DNA of 64,000 nucleotides from [Phialemoniopsis] sp. UDSM-2020 (Eukaryota > Ascomycota > Sordariomycetes > Thyridiales > Thyridiaceae), in NCBI GenBank assembly GCA_018873225.1, contig JAEILZ010000003.1, positions 2,418,001 to 2,482,000 of the forward strand, written 5' to 3'. This document shows, piece by piece, positions 34,678 through 45,537 of the stretch (within the stretch, counting starts at the first letter, position 1; each line of letters starts with the position of its first letter). The notes beneath the pieces were generated by a model. It was not told the DNA's origin. It searched no databases and saw nothing but the letters and a program-made list of their open reading frames with translations. Made by a program: the position numbers and the translations under genes.

Positions 34678-36630
34678 TCAACCTGATCCTCCGGCTGGCG
34701 CAGACGAGGCAGCAGCAGTTGCTCCCTTCGCATTCGATTGACCACCCTCGGCGTTCTTGCCCTCCTTGTTCTGGCCGTCACCACGACCACGACCACCACG
34801 ACGTCTCCCGCCTCGCTTATGCGGTTGCGCCTGCGACCCTTCGCCGGCAGCCTGTTCGGCAGTCGGCGTAGTAGGGGTTGTAGGGTTTGCAGAAGTAGCG
34901 GCTGAGCTTCCCGCAGCATTGCCACTCGTGCTGGCTGCCGCGGTACTCGTACTCTTCTTCGTTTCCTTGCGTTCTAGAATCTGGACATTGGCTTGGGCAA
35001 CTGAGACGGGGCTCGCAGCCATGGCCTTGACGAGGCCTTCATGGTCGGCAAAATCCACGTAGGCAAAGCCCTTGCGTCGGTCAATCTCGACAAATGTGAT
35101 GACCCCAAAGTCCTTGAGTGCTTCTTTGAGCAGTGCCTCGGTGACGCCCTGGGACGGATTCGCATGCTTGAGAAAAGCTCGAGTGGCACCTGCAGTAGGT
35201 GTGGCAGAGCTCCCGCCTTTCTTCGAACCTTGCGCTTGGGAGCCTTTACCGGTGGCAGCTTTTGGTCCTGTGGGTGGCGCGACTCCAGGGCTGGGACTGG
35301 CTCTTCCTGTACTAGCCTGTGCAGCTGCAGTGCCATCTTCCTTGTCCTTCTTCTTGAGAAGAATGACCGGCTTATTTGTCGTTGCTGGCGTACTCGCGCC
35401 TTCGGGCACACCCTTTCCTTTGCCCCCTTCGGAGTTCGCGACATTCTTTTTGCCGCGGGATCCTCGGGAAGATGACGGCTGAGCCTGCGGTTGCGGCTGG
35501 GGCTTCGGGGTGGTAGAAGGCTCTTTCTCCTTGGATGTCTTTGATGATGCAGATGAGGCAGAAGGTGCAGACACACTCGCCTCCTTAGCAGCAGTGGCCT
35601 TGGCCTCGCTCTCCGCCTGCGCGGCCTGCTGGCGCGCCCTCCTATGGGCATTGCCTGGGCTAAGCCCGAGATCGCGTTGGAGAATTCGAGCGGCCGCAGC
35701 GATGCCTGCTCTGCGGCTCTTGGGAACATCATCTTTCGACGCCGTGATCTGCGCTGCGGCTGTCTTGGCCGCTTCGACGGCGGCATCCGTCGCCGCCTTC
35801 TTCGTCAAGATCTTTACCGTCTCTTTTGGTTTCTCCTTCTCCGATTTGGACTTCTTCTTAGGGTCGTCTGCATTCGACCCCTTGCCCTTGCCCTGTGACT
35901 CTTGTCTGGCCGCCTTGGCCGCCTTGGCACTCGCCTCCTTCGCTTTGTTGGCCTTCTTTTCGCGCAGATAGTCGATCAGGGGCGTCGTAGTCGTCTTCGA
36001 CCCCAACTTCCCATCCTCGTCCACTGCTTGCTCATTGTCGCCATCTTTTTGCGATACCGGATTGGCCAAGGCCTCCAGAAAATCCATAAATTCGGGATCT
36101 TGGTCAATTGTGCCTTGTCGCCCATCACTGCGGCGTTTGCCACTGGGTATCTTTTTGTATGTGGCAAATTCTGTCGTGGGAGGGCCGATCAGGACCGGGC
36201 TCGTCCAGCTTTCCTTCGCATCCTCCCACGTCGCGGTCCTCACGGTTTCCGAAAGGGATATCAGATTGTCCCGCTTGAGGACCTGCAGATAGGCTCGCGC
36301 CGGTCTCGACGGTTTTGAGGGGCTGTATGATTCCATGAGACTCCATGCACAATGATATATTTCGGCACCTTTTGTGACTTACTCTGTCGAGATCTTGCCA
36401 GGGTGAAATGAGAACCAGCCAACTTTTCCAGCGCCACTCTTCCACTCTGTACCTAGGATCTGGAGGCACTCTTCCTCGGTCATTCCAGGAGGAAGTCGGC
36501 GAATAATAGCCTTCTCCCCCTCCACTATGGATTTGTTCTTGGTCGGCTTCGGTGCATCGTTTCCAGATTGTCCGGGAACTATTGGCAGCACGCCATTGGC
36601 CTTGCGCGATAAGACCTGAGGCGTGGCCAT
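34678..36630 (-). CDS. upf3: Nonsense-mediated mRNA decay protein Upf3
   Basis: Two exons (36383-36630 and 34678-36322) with a 60-nt intron (GTAAGT...CAG) give 630 residues. The join creates DPSKPSRPARAYL, a conserved stretch of the Smg4/UPF3 domain; the ATG inside the intron, in the same frame, should be ignored. The Smg4/UPF3 domain (RRM-like) covers about residues 35-175 (KAIIRRLPPGMTEEE, KVGWFSFHPGK, PEFMDFLEAL). A long Lys/Ala/Glu-rich charged middle follows. At about 462-535 is a second RRM-like fold (TRAFLKHANPSQGVTEALL, RRKGFAYVDFADHEGLVKAM). The tail is Arg/Gly-rich (RGGRRRGGRGRG). Upf3 links Upf1/Upf2 to terminating ribosomes and shuttles between nucleus and cytoplasm. The gene is divergent from Ppg1 with 0.6 kb to the first upstream ATG. 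Confidence 0.93.
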
Positions 36631-37230
36631 GTCGGCATGACCACCTGGTGTTGTTGAGATTGCGGTGTCTCAGGTGGCCAAGGTAGCTTGGACCAAAGAT
36701 TTAGTCTGGTAAAGAAGTGGTAGTCGCGAGAGGGTCATCTCAGTCAGAGGATGCTGACACCGGCGGCCGAGGTTGCTTGACTTATATTGGGAGGGTACAA
36801 AGAAATGCTTCTCCAGGTTCTTGTGGAAGAGCAAAGCTTTGCAGGCGGTCAGGCTGGTGCAGGCTTGAATCGTGTGCCTCAAGCTCCAATGAAGCTGGAA
36901 TTCTGCAGCAACCAAGTCTGGATTGCTGGTGAATTAGAGGACTCTGCAGAAGATTGAGGCTGTGGCTTTCGGTGATGCATCTTATCGGTTGGTGGGGGGT
37001 GCTGCACTAGTGCCCAATAAGGATTAGCTCATTTCACAGGCAAGACAGCTTTCAAGGTCCTCACAAATGCGCACGGACCATCTTGAATTTGTGCTGTTCA
37101 CCCCTTTAGCTTTCTTTCTACGCTTGACCTTATTCAGATTAGCGTCACAATCCGGCGCGGATCATCTCACCACCGCACCAACCAGACCTCACCATCCAAA
37201 AGTGGATAGCTCTTGGCTCCCAGTCCAGCC
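36631..37230. promoter_or_regulatory. Divergent promoter between upf3 and the Ppg1 locus
   Basis: This 0.6 kb holds the starts of both flanking genes. It contains no coding frame of note. A pyrimidine- and AC-rich stretch precedes the first plus-strand ATG at 37231. Confidence 0.5.
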
Positions 37231-37806
37231 ATGATGGATCAGGGTGGAGATGATAGCCCGAACAGGGTTGAGGTAGTCGACAACCTCGCCGAGGATTTGT
37301 CAAATGCCCAAGACGAAGACGCGCATCAAGCCCTCGACGACCCCAACGCCCGAGTCAACACAAGCCGAACCAACAACGAAGAGCTGCAGAACGGTCATCT
37401 TCTTCCTGAAGAGGCTCCATCTTCAGAGCCACCCTCGACTCCACCACAGCGACCCCAGTCAGGATCGCGAAGTGATACCCCATCCGAGCGATCACCCGTC
37501 GAGCTCGACTACGGATTCCGATTCCCCGCCCGACTTCATTCGGAACAGCGACAGCAGCAGTCGCCTCCACAGCTACCCCAGCCGCAGAACCCCGACGCAG
37601 AGTTCACCTCCCGACGTATCATTCACCGCCGAACCCCCGCTGTGTCTTTCCCTTCCCGCGTAATCCACCGACGGCGAGGCTATTCTGACCTTCGCGCGCA
37701 CCGGGACTCACCACCGCCAACCCCACCAGAACGCTCGCCTCCCCAGGATGACGAACGTACCGAAGCCGGGCCCAGCCACTCTCCGGCCGGGGGCGGGCCT
37801 CGATGA
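37231..37806 (+). CDS. Upstream open frame of the Ppg1 locus: N-terminal extension or uORF
   Basis: This is an ATG-initiated frame of 191 codons (MMDQGGDDSPNRVEVVDN...). It overlaps the first 59 nt of the conventional Ppg1 start in another frame. The product would be disordered, rich in Pro, Ser, Gln, Asp and Arg, with a short internal duplication (RIIHRR and RVIHRR). A candidate 70-nt intron (GTAATC at 37660, CTCAC branch-like site, CACCAG ending at 37729) joins codon 143 exactly in phase to the phosphatase frame, giving an N-terminally extended Ppg1 of 549 residues. If that intron is not used, this is a long upstream ORF overlapping the Ppg1 start. I cannot decide between the two from sequence alone. 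Confidence 0.4.
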   Translation: MMDQGGDDSPNRVEVVDNLAEDLSNAQDEDAHQALDDPNARVNTSRTNNEELQNGHLLPEEAPSSEPPSTPPQRPQSGSRSDTPSERSPVELDYGFRFPARLHSEQRQQQSPPQLPQPQNPDAEFTSRRIIHRRTPAVSFPSRVIHRRRGYSDLRAHRDSPPPTPPERSPPQDDERTEAGPSHSPAGGGPR

Positions 37807-39131
37807 GTGGTTGGAGGAGGCCAAGCAGTGCCATTACCTTCCAGAACCTGTCATGAAGCAACTATGCGAGATGGTCAAAGAGGTTCTGATGGAAGGTCCG
37901 TATTAAAAAACCTCGTCAAGAGCCCATATATGCGAAACATTACTGACTTTTACGCACTAGAGTCTAACATACAACCTGTTTCTACGCCTGTCACTATCTG
38001 TGGTGATATCCACGGTCAATTTTATGATTTACTTGAGCTTTTCCGTGTCGCTGGTGGCATGCCCGGCGAGACCAACGTCCAATCGCCACAAACTGCTACA
38101 ACTGTTATTAGGTCCGAAGACCTGGAGCCGCCAACCGAGATCACCAATCCGAAATTGAGGAAGAAGATAAGGAACGGCGATGCTCCTACTAGTGGCGACG
38201 ACGACGACGACGAGGGCGATACCACAACCGATCTAGCTGATCGTGGGAGCTCACCTTTGCCATCTGAATCGCAAAACGACGTCAACGCGACCTCGCAACC
38301 TGCTGATAATCGATTTGTCTTTCTCGGTGACTTTGTCGACCGCGGCTATTTCAGTCTCGAAACCTTCACCCTTCTTATGTGTTTGAAAGCAAAGTACATC
38401 CACCCTTGCAAACGCCATCTCAGAGTACAGGCACTGACATGCGAATCAGATACCCTGATAGAATCGTTCTTGTTCGCGGCAACCATGAGTCTCGTCAAAT
38501 CACCCAGGTCTATGGGTTTTACGAGGAGTGCCAACAGAAGTATGGCAATGCATCGGTCTGGAAGGCCTGTTGTCAAGTCTTTGATTTCCTTGTTCTTGCT
38601 GCTATTGTTGACGGCACTGTTCTTTGTGTGCACGGTGGCCTGTCGCCCGAGATCCGGACGATTGATCAGATCCGTGTTGTTGCCCGGGCGCAGGAGATTC
38701 CGCATGAGGGCGCCTTTTGCGATCTCGTCTGGAGTGATCCTGAAGACATCGAGACTTGGGCTGTCAGTCCCCGTGGTGCTGGCTGGCTCTTCGGTGACAA
38801 AGTGGCAACCGAGTTCAACCACGTCAATGGCCTCAAGACCATTGCTCGTGCTCACCAGCTTGTCAATGAGGGCTACAAGGTATGTCTTCGATTGCATGGT
38901 CTTGAATCAAAATGTGCTTGCGCTAATCGGGCAATCTAGTTTCATTTCCCCGAACAGTCTGTGGTTACCGTGTGGTCAGCTCCCAATTATTGCTACCGGT
39001 GTGGCAATGTCGCATCCATCATGACGGTAGACAAGGACCTCAACTCCAAGTTCAGCATCTTCTCCGCTGTACCTGACGAGTTCCGGCATACACCTGGTGG
39101 TCGTCGCGGTCCTAGCGACTACTTCCTCTAA
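37748..39131 (+). CDS. ppg1: PP2A-like serine/threonine phosphatase Ppg1
   Basis: Exons 37748-37895, 37961-38393, 38450-38879 and 38940-39131 (introns 65, 56 and 60 nt) give 400 residues from MTNVPKPGP; all phases close. The Ppg1-type N-terminus [16 protein letters not shown] is followed by every metallophosphatase motif: GDIHGQ, GDFVDRG and RGNHE, then [10 protein letters not shown] and [13 protein letters not shown]. The tail ends SDYFL, the PP2A-class motif whose terminal Leu is carboxymethylated. An insertion of about 84 residues, including [10 protein letters not shown], splits GDIHG from GDFVDRG; ordinary PP2A catalytic subunits have only a few residues there. The first intron donor is a non-consensus GTCCGT, but the join restores EESNIQPV. 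Yeast Ppg1 works with the Far/STRIPAK-like complex and affects glycogen. The start may lie further upstream (see 37231-37806). Confidence 0.92.
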
Positions 39132-39268
39132 TACGAGCATGAGCGTCGTCCTTCAGCATATACGTATTTTCCTGCCCCAACCGCATTGCGACGATTTCTT
39201 TTTTCTCCTTTTCTTCATTGGTTGGCGTCTTGTGCGAGTCTAGGAGGCATGAAATGGTTTCTCTTGCC

Positions 39269-39299
39269 CGCTCCCAGCAGGGCGTTCCTGCTGGGAGCG
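39269..39299 (+). other. Perfect 13-bp hairpin downstream of Ppg1
   Basis: The arms CGCTCCCAGCAGG (39269-39281) and CCTGCTGGGAGCG (39287-39299) are exact inverted repeats around a 5-nt loop, GCGTT. The hairpin begins 138 nt after the Ppg1 stop, so it probably lies in the 3' UTR, where it could affect stability or 3'-end formation. There is no T-run after it. Confidence 0.7.
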
Positions 39300-39751
39300 T
39301 TCACGGCTCGCGAATGAGCCTTGTACGATTAGTTCGAGATACGGGAAAGGTTGGGATGGAATGGCATGACATGGGTTCTGGATGCAGATAACCCTTGCAA
39401 GACTTGGCTTTTCTTCATAAGATACGTGCGATGAGCTCTACAATCATGAGAAACGTACTGGACTTCTCTATCGCCTTGAATCGCGTGATTGTACGTGCCC
39501 CTGGAAAGGGAAAAAGCTCGAGTCGGCAGTGTGTCAAGACGGACTTCCCAGTGTGAACAACGCGTGAATTGCCAGTGTCGGATTCTGATGAGAGAGTGTT
39601 TTTATTTTATGTTCAGCGCTTTAAAACGCTGCTATAGAACACTGTGGGAAATATATACACAGCTGCAGACGCTTCCCAAGCCAACAGCTTTCCACGGATC
39701 ATCGAAATGAATTACCCAACAAGCTACACACCCGCTTGAGTCCCACATGAA
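39300..39751. other. Convergent spacer between Ppg1 and Yme1
   Basis: This is 3'-UTR sequence for two convergent genes. It contains no recognisable gene. Confidence 0.5.
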
Positions 39752-42110
39752 TCAGATAGTTCCAGGAGGAGCTGGCGGTGGTGGGCCGTTGTTATCGTTG
39801 TCGCCATCAGCACCCGATAACGGCGGAAGTGCCTCAAGGGGATTCGTAGGCTTAGGTACTGTCATGGGCCCCAGTGGTACAGGGATGCGATCCGGTAATT
39901 TCTCGCCAGCGATGACCTTGGCGACCTCACTCTTGTCGAGAGTTTCGTACTCGACGAGAGCCTTTGCCAACAAGTCAAGCTCCTTGCGCTTGGAGAGGAG
40001 TAGTTGCTTTGCGCGCTCGTAGGAATCGGACAAGGTTTTCTGGACCTCTGACTCGATCAAAGCTCGCGTCTCTGAGCTAAGCTCCTTGTAACGGTTCTGG
40101 TACTCGACAGGGCCGAGTTTGGCAGACATTCCAAGCTGTGCTACCATCTGGAAAGCGATTGAAGTGGCTGTCTCGAGATCCTGTCGATGCCGTTAGTAAA
40201 TTGCTTGCATCATACAGCCTGGTGATACCTACACTTGAAACTCCACTAGTAACCATGTCGCTTCCATAGACAATTTCTTCAGCAAGCTTGCCGCCTAACG
40301 CAATTTCAATCGAGATGAGATAATCCTTTAGACTGAACGAGTAGCGATCCATCTCAGGGAGCTGCGAGGTGTGCCCCAAGCTTCTACCACGGGGTAGAAT
40401 GGTGACTTTGTAGAGCTGACTTGGGCCGGTCTTATGATAGTAGCTGACCAGAGCGTGGCCAGCCTCATGATAGGCGGTCATCTCCTTCTCCTTGGGGCTG
40501 ATGACCATGCTCTTCCGCTCGGCACCCATGATGACCTTGTCCTTGGCCCAGTCGAAGTCCTTCATGGAGACGGCGATCGATTTGGCCTTGCTGGCGTGAA
40601 TGGCAGCCTGATTGACAATGCTCTCAAGTTCAGCACCCGACATGCCGGAAGTCTGTAGAGCAATAGCCTGAAGATCAACCTCAGATGCAGATTTGATCTT
40701 TTTGGCATGATGCTTGAGGATGGCCAGCCGACCACGAACGTCAGGAAGGGGGACGGTGACATGACGGTCGAATCGGCCTGGGCGAGTCAAGGCCTTGTCG
40801 AGCAGCTCAGGGAAGTTGGTGGCAGCGAGGATGATGACCCCACTGTTCTGGTCAAATCCATCAAGCTCAGTCAAGAGTTGGTTCAGAGTCTGCTTGACGT
40901 AAGCCGCATCGCGAGCGTTTCTCCTGCCGCCTATGGCGTCAAGCTCATCGATGAATACAATGGCAGGCGATTTGCCCTTTGCGGCGGCGAAAAGATCGCG
41001 GACGCGCTTGGCACCTACACCGACATAAACCTCGTCGAACTCACTACCAGACATGTAAAAGAAAGGCACGCCTGCCTCTCCAGCAACGGCTCGGGCAAGA
41101 AGAGTCTTGCCGGTTCCGGGAGGTCCGACCAGCAGGATGCCCTTGGGAAGCTTTCCGCCGAGGGTAGAGAATCGGTCGGGGCTCTTGAGAAACTCGACGA
41201 GTTCCTGGAGCTCCTCCTTTGCCTCATCACATCCGTGTACATCGGAGAACCTGGTGGTTTGGTTTTCGGCCTTGGCCTCGTTGTCAAGCTTGCCGCCAGG
41301 TCGCTTGAATTGGTTCAACCCTTCGATCATCATGGTCACGACGACGAGACTGAGGTAAGTGAAAAGGCAGAACCACAGCAAGAACTTGATCCAGCGAAAC
41401 AGCACATCGCTGATCGGTTGGTCGACAACGACGTGGATGGGCGCGTCCTTAGCGCCGGTGCCCTGTGCTCCCTTGGCAACGGCAATGCTGCCACCACGGG
41501 TCTGAGCTGCGAGCGCTTGGCCGACAGCCTGGAGCTGTGCGGCATTCAGATGGGTATTGTTTGCAGCAACGCCACCTTGGCCTACGAGATCAGCAGCCCC
41601 GACGCCATGGCCGGAGCTCAGCATGCCCAAGGCTCGCTGGTAAGCCTCAGTGGTCGCTTCGTTTGCGGCAAAACGCCCAGAGTTATAGCGCTCCACCACA
41701 ATCATAGGCATGTTGGCCTTGAGCAGGACCTGGTAGAAGGCATTTTGAGCTGTGGCGCTGCTGGGGTTCCTGTTTGCTGCGGCTTCCCGATTTGCCAAAA
41801 GATTCCTTGAAATACCGCCCGTGGCCATAGACCTCTGTTGCTGAGTGTAAATCCTCGTAAAGGGTTGGGCGAAAGGGAAACAGGATGACGACAGAGTGCT
41901 ACGCATCGGAAGTAGACCATTTTTGGACCTGAGTGTCGACATGAACCGCGCATTGATCGCAGTTTGCGAGGGAATTCGCATGACAGCTGGCTGTAAGCCA
42001 ACTCGGCGGAGGCAGTCGCGGGCCATCCTTGAATGCGAAAGGCTAAATGTGCTCGCTGAGAATGTTTGGCTTGATAGTGCACTGCCGGCCACGAACGATG
42101 ATTTTGGCAT
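39752..42110 (-). CDS. yme1: Mitochondrial i-AAA protease Yme1/IAP-1
   Basis: Two exons (40233-42110 and 39752-40180) with a 52-nt intron carrying a perfect TACTAAC branch site give 768 residues from MPKSSFVAGS, near the size of yeast Yme1. The N-terminus is basic, Ser-rich and low in acids, as expected for mitochondrial import. The order is an N-terminal domain (about 100-200), one membrane span at about 240-260 (FLLWFCLFTYLSLVVVTMM), Walker A GPPGTGKT (about 328-335), Walker B IVFIDELDAIG (about 383), the second region of homology (ATNFPELLDKALTRPGRFDR), the zinc-protease motif HEAGH (about 548) and the third ligand Asp in SSDLETAT just after the intron. The C-terminus is Pro-rich. It degrades misfolded and regulatory proteins on the intermembrane-space face of the inner membrane. 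The frame stays open upstream of 42110, and two leader introns make the true start uncertain. Confidence 0.95.
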
Positions 42111-42538
42111 GGCTGCTATATCTTGGCGGATATCAGCAGGAGCCGTCGAGGCATCGACAGCAGGACGTTGTAGTGCCGACAGATCGACGTCTCGGAGGAA
42201 ATCGGGAAGTCGCGGTTGAGGAGGCTTTGATACTATTAGCACTCTAATTTCCAGAAGAGGACTACTGATACCTATACTTACATCATGAATAGGGAGAGAT
42301 CTTGAGGAAGTGGATGCCGGCCTGGTGTGCCGTGGTGGAGAGTATTTTGGTGATGGGTTTGATGTCGGGCCCCTCCACGGAACCATGACGGTGTTTGCGA
42401 TAGACGGCCACAAGTCGGTTGTAGCTGCTGCCACACTCTGTGAGGTGAGACTTTCGTCAGCAATCTGCGCAGAGCAAATGGAGGAAAAGGTCTGCAGCAA
42501 TATGGACTTACCGGCAGGCCGCTCGCGTAGAAAGCCAT
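42111..42538 (-). promoter_or_regulatory. Spliced leader or N-terminal extension of Yme1
   Basis: Two introns are visible: 42438-42511 (GTAAGT, GCTGACG branch-like site, CACAG) and one starting at 42281 (GTAAGT) with two possible acceptors, TAG at 42233 or AAAG at 42225. Starting at the ATG at 42538 (MAFYASGLP), the TAG acceptor yields a 99-codon upstream ORF that stops 5 nt before the Yme1 ATG at 42110. The AAAG acceptor, which sits at a more normal distance from the CTAAT site, keeps the frame open into Yme1 and would extend it to 867 residues. The first intron also has a tandem AG (CACAGAG). Confidence 0.45.
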
Positions 42539-45537
42539 CCTCCTCAAGGCCACAACCCCTCAGGGTAAAGAAACAAAGGGATTAGATCAAAAAGTACACA
42601 GGAGAAGTGAAATCGTTGGATAAAAGAGAGAATACGGAAGGGTCGCGATGACTGTAGCAACGATGACTTGCTGCGACAGAGAGTCACGTCCCCTATGAAC
42701 GGAGATTAGAAGAAGCCGCCTGGTCAGAGCAAGTGGCAATTGTCGCTGGTGATGATATGGTGTATCTCGCAACCGGCCGACATTCTAGGACAGGGAACGG
42801 GTCAACTGCGTCACGACTAGTACCCGCCGGACGTTGCCTCTGCTGTGATTGATGTTGTCGTGTCGAACCCGGACGGATGGGACGAGGTGACAGAGGTGGA
42901 CGATGATTAGGTCGTTTCTTCGTCATCGGCCGAGGCGACCTGGACCTAATTCTTTCCGACTGGACACGACTAGACCGGCCGGGCAGGCATTTCCTTCCAC
43001 AGCCTTCCAGCTAAAGCCAAGTCCTCGCACGCTGACTGGCCAGGCCAAAGCCAGCACGGGCCTCTCGGCGCTGGTTGGCGCTACACACGTGACTCCACTC
43101 CCCAACAAACTTCCAAACTGCACCGGAGCTTAGGTAATCATCCTTCCCAAGGGAGCCATTCAGTGACCATCAAGACCATGGCAAAATCCAACGACACCAA
43201 TTGCAGTGAACCCCCAGCCGACAGCTTCATTTCGGAGCAAAGCAGAGGGCTATTTATACCAGATACACATGCATGAGATCAGCTTGATTGCTACACATAA
43301 TACTAGTGCAAGACTCCCTACAATCGGTGTGGAAGCCGTGTCACCACCGCTCATGCCACAAGAATGGTCCAAGCATCATTGGAGACCCGACGATGCCATA
43401 GAAACCTACGGTATCAAAAGCGCCTTCAGTGAGCTTGGATAGTCCTGTAGCAGGGTTAGTGTGCCAGTGCGATTATCCATCGATCCGAGATAGAATCATT
43501 GTTGTGAGGTTCATGCACTCATTCTTCGAGTGTTCAAGGCGCGTCTTCACACATGACGATGATAACCCCCTTACCCTCGCCAGGTACAGCCTCTCCTCAC
43601 GTGTGGTCATCATAAATCTACAACTCCCGATCATGGATACGAATGCACTGGATAACTACCGTTGATCTCACCACCCAGCGTGGCATGTGCCCAGGCGCGA
43701 GTGACGCTCTCCCACTTGCCATTAACAACGAAAAAAGCGAGTTGCTGCAACTGGATTTCCCAAAACAGTCACCTGCATCGACCAGCGCGCGCCCTCACCA
43801 CTTGGATGTCTCTCGCCTCGCCGGATACAGCCGGCCGCAACCCCGGATTCATCCAAGATTACTTCGAGCTCGCCCAGTCCTTTCTTCCACACAGTTTCTT
43901 TTCTTCCTTTTGAATTATTGTGCTGCGTCGTGTGTCTGTCGACGCGAACTATTCCCTACTGTCGGACACGCCGTGGCCCCAGCAGAGATTCTTTGCTCGG
44001 TTGTATTACCAGCCGCACGGGTCGACTTGGTTGACGCACCGGGAAAAATAAGATGCATTATGCCTCATAATTGAGGGCCACGCCTCTTACCGGCTTCTTT
44101 GTCCAGGCGAGTGCAAGTCGAAAACTACAACCAACGCTGCGGACTGCCGGCGAGGCGGCCCAACGGAGCAGCAGCTCTCGCCCTCCGCATTTGCTTACCA
44201 CCATTCCGATCGCTACCCCCTTTAACTTGAGCGAGCATGGCTCTACTCGCCTTCGTCTTCAGTCCAAGGATAGCCTGCGTCTTTTCGTCTTGCATTCGAC
44301 GTACCTTTCGGCTAAAACTCCGTACAACCCAACGGTAGATGGTCAACTATGTTCGAGACAGGGAGAGACGATCCCAAAAGGCTGGCTGTCATTTAAAATG
44401 GGAGCTACTCCGCCCCTTCTCATTCAAAGACAACGGCATAAGTCAACAATATCTTCCGAAAACACACATGGTCTTCGGGTTCAGATCTCACAACATGCTT
44501 CAGCAGATGATCTCACAGAATCAAATATGAACAAGTCATTGAACCAAACTGCTATAAGTACATCGAGGACAACAACGGCAACAAAGCATCGCCATCTGAG
44601 AAAACGTCATCCCCACCTAAAGAAAAGATATCATCGTCAAGGTACGCTCAAACCCGCCGAATGGAACACGATAATACAACACGGGCAAAGCTTGGATACT
44701 CTGCCCACAATCTTCGCTTGGGACGTTCAACCGTGACCCACGCACGGCTTACATCCGCACACTCGTCTCCTTTTTTGGGTTGATTGCTCTCATCCTTCCT
44801 TCTTTTGGTCCTCTTGGACGAGGTGCTCTGATCATCGCCCCCCGAATCCCCCTGCACCCGCATTACGTGGAGGACCTTCTCTTTTCCCCCTTGGACATGT
44901 CCTCCGACCTTTTTTTCCCATTTTCTTTTTTGCTTTCGTGAAAAAATCACCAGGGGTGTCATAACAGCAAAGGGCCGTCAAATCAGGACATCATAAATCT
45001 CGGGGTATTTGTGCTTAACATCAGCCGTCCGCCCGCCCGCCAGTTCAAATGTGGTTGTGTTGGTTTTCGCAGCGATCCCGCCCGCCTTCGCATGGAAAAT
45101 GCTCTTCATAGTACATCACGCACCCGGAAACCCCATGGACGCCGCTCTGCAAATCATCAAATGCTCGATCACGAAGATCGCGGGGAACTCGTCTCAACCC
45201 CTGCACGAGTCGGCAAGACAGCGTACAAGGGTGCGACAGTATGCCCAAAATTCAAAAAAGCAAGACAAAGACAGTTACAAGCTGTCAAATATCGCCAAGA
45301 AAGGGGGAATTCAACAGCAAGAAAAGAAGGAAAAGTGCGAGGAAAACGCACACGAAGCTGCCTATTTTCGAGTTATGCGTATTAAATAATGCAGGTGGAA
45401 ATGCAGCAAGTGGCGAAGGACTGGTTCGGCTTCGAACAATGCACGTTGTTGTGGCCAGGCTCGATGGTCCATGTGCCAAACGCATCATCGTGGTCGGATG
45501 TCAATTGTTCAAGTCGCGAGGGTGGTACTGTCGACCT
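42539..45537. other. Intergenic region, no supportable gene
   Basis: The left part should be the Yme1 promoter and the right part the 3' UTR of the C2H2 gene. The longest frame (44071-44736, plus, about 221 codons) starts with TTG rather than ATG, and its basic, low-complexity translation suggests noncoding DNA. I see no RNA gene. Confidence 0.5.

Noticed and set aside
34608..34925. Alternative C-terminal frame of Upf3 ending near 34608
   Set aside because: It would need an unsupported splice or frameshift; the main frame ends normally at 34678.
42310..42585. Plus-strand frame across the Yme1 leader with its own GT/AG signals
   Set aside because: No ATG start; it mirrors the minus-strand leader exons and is most simply an antisense shadow.
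44071..44736. 221-codon frame on the plus strand
   Set aside because: Begins with TTG, has no recognisable domain, and the translation looks like noncoding low-complexity sequence.
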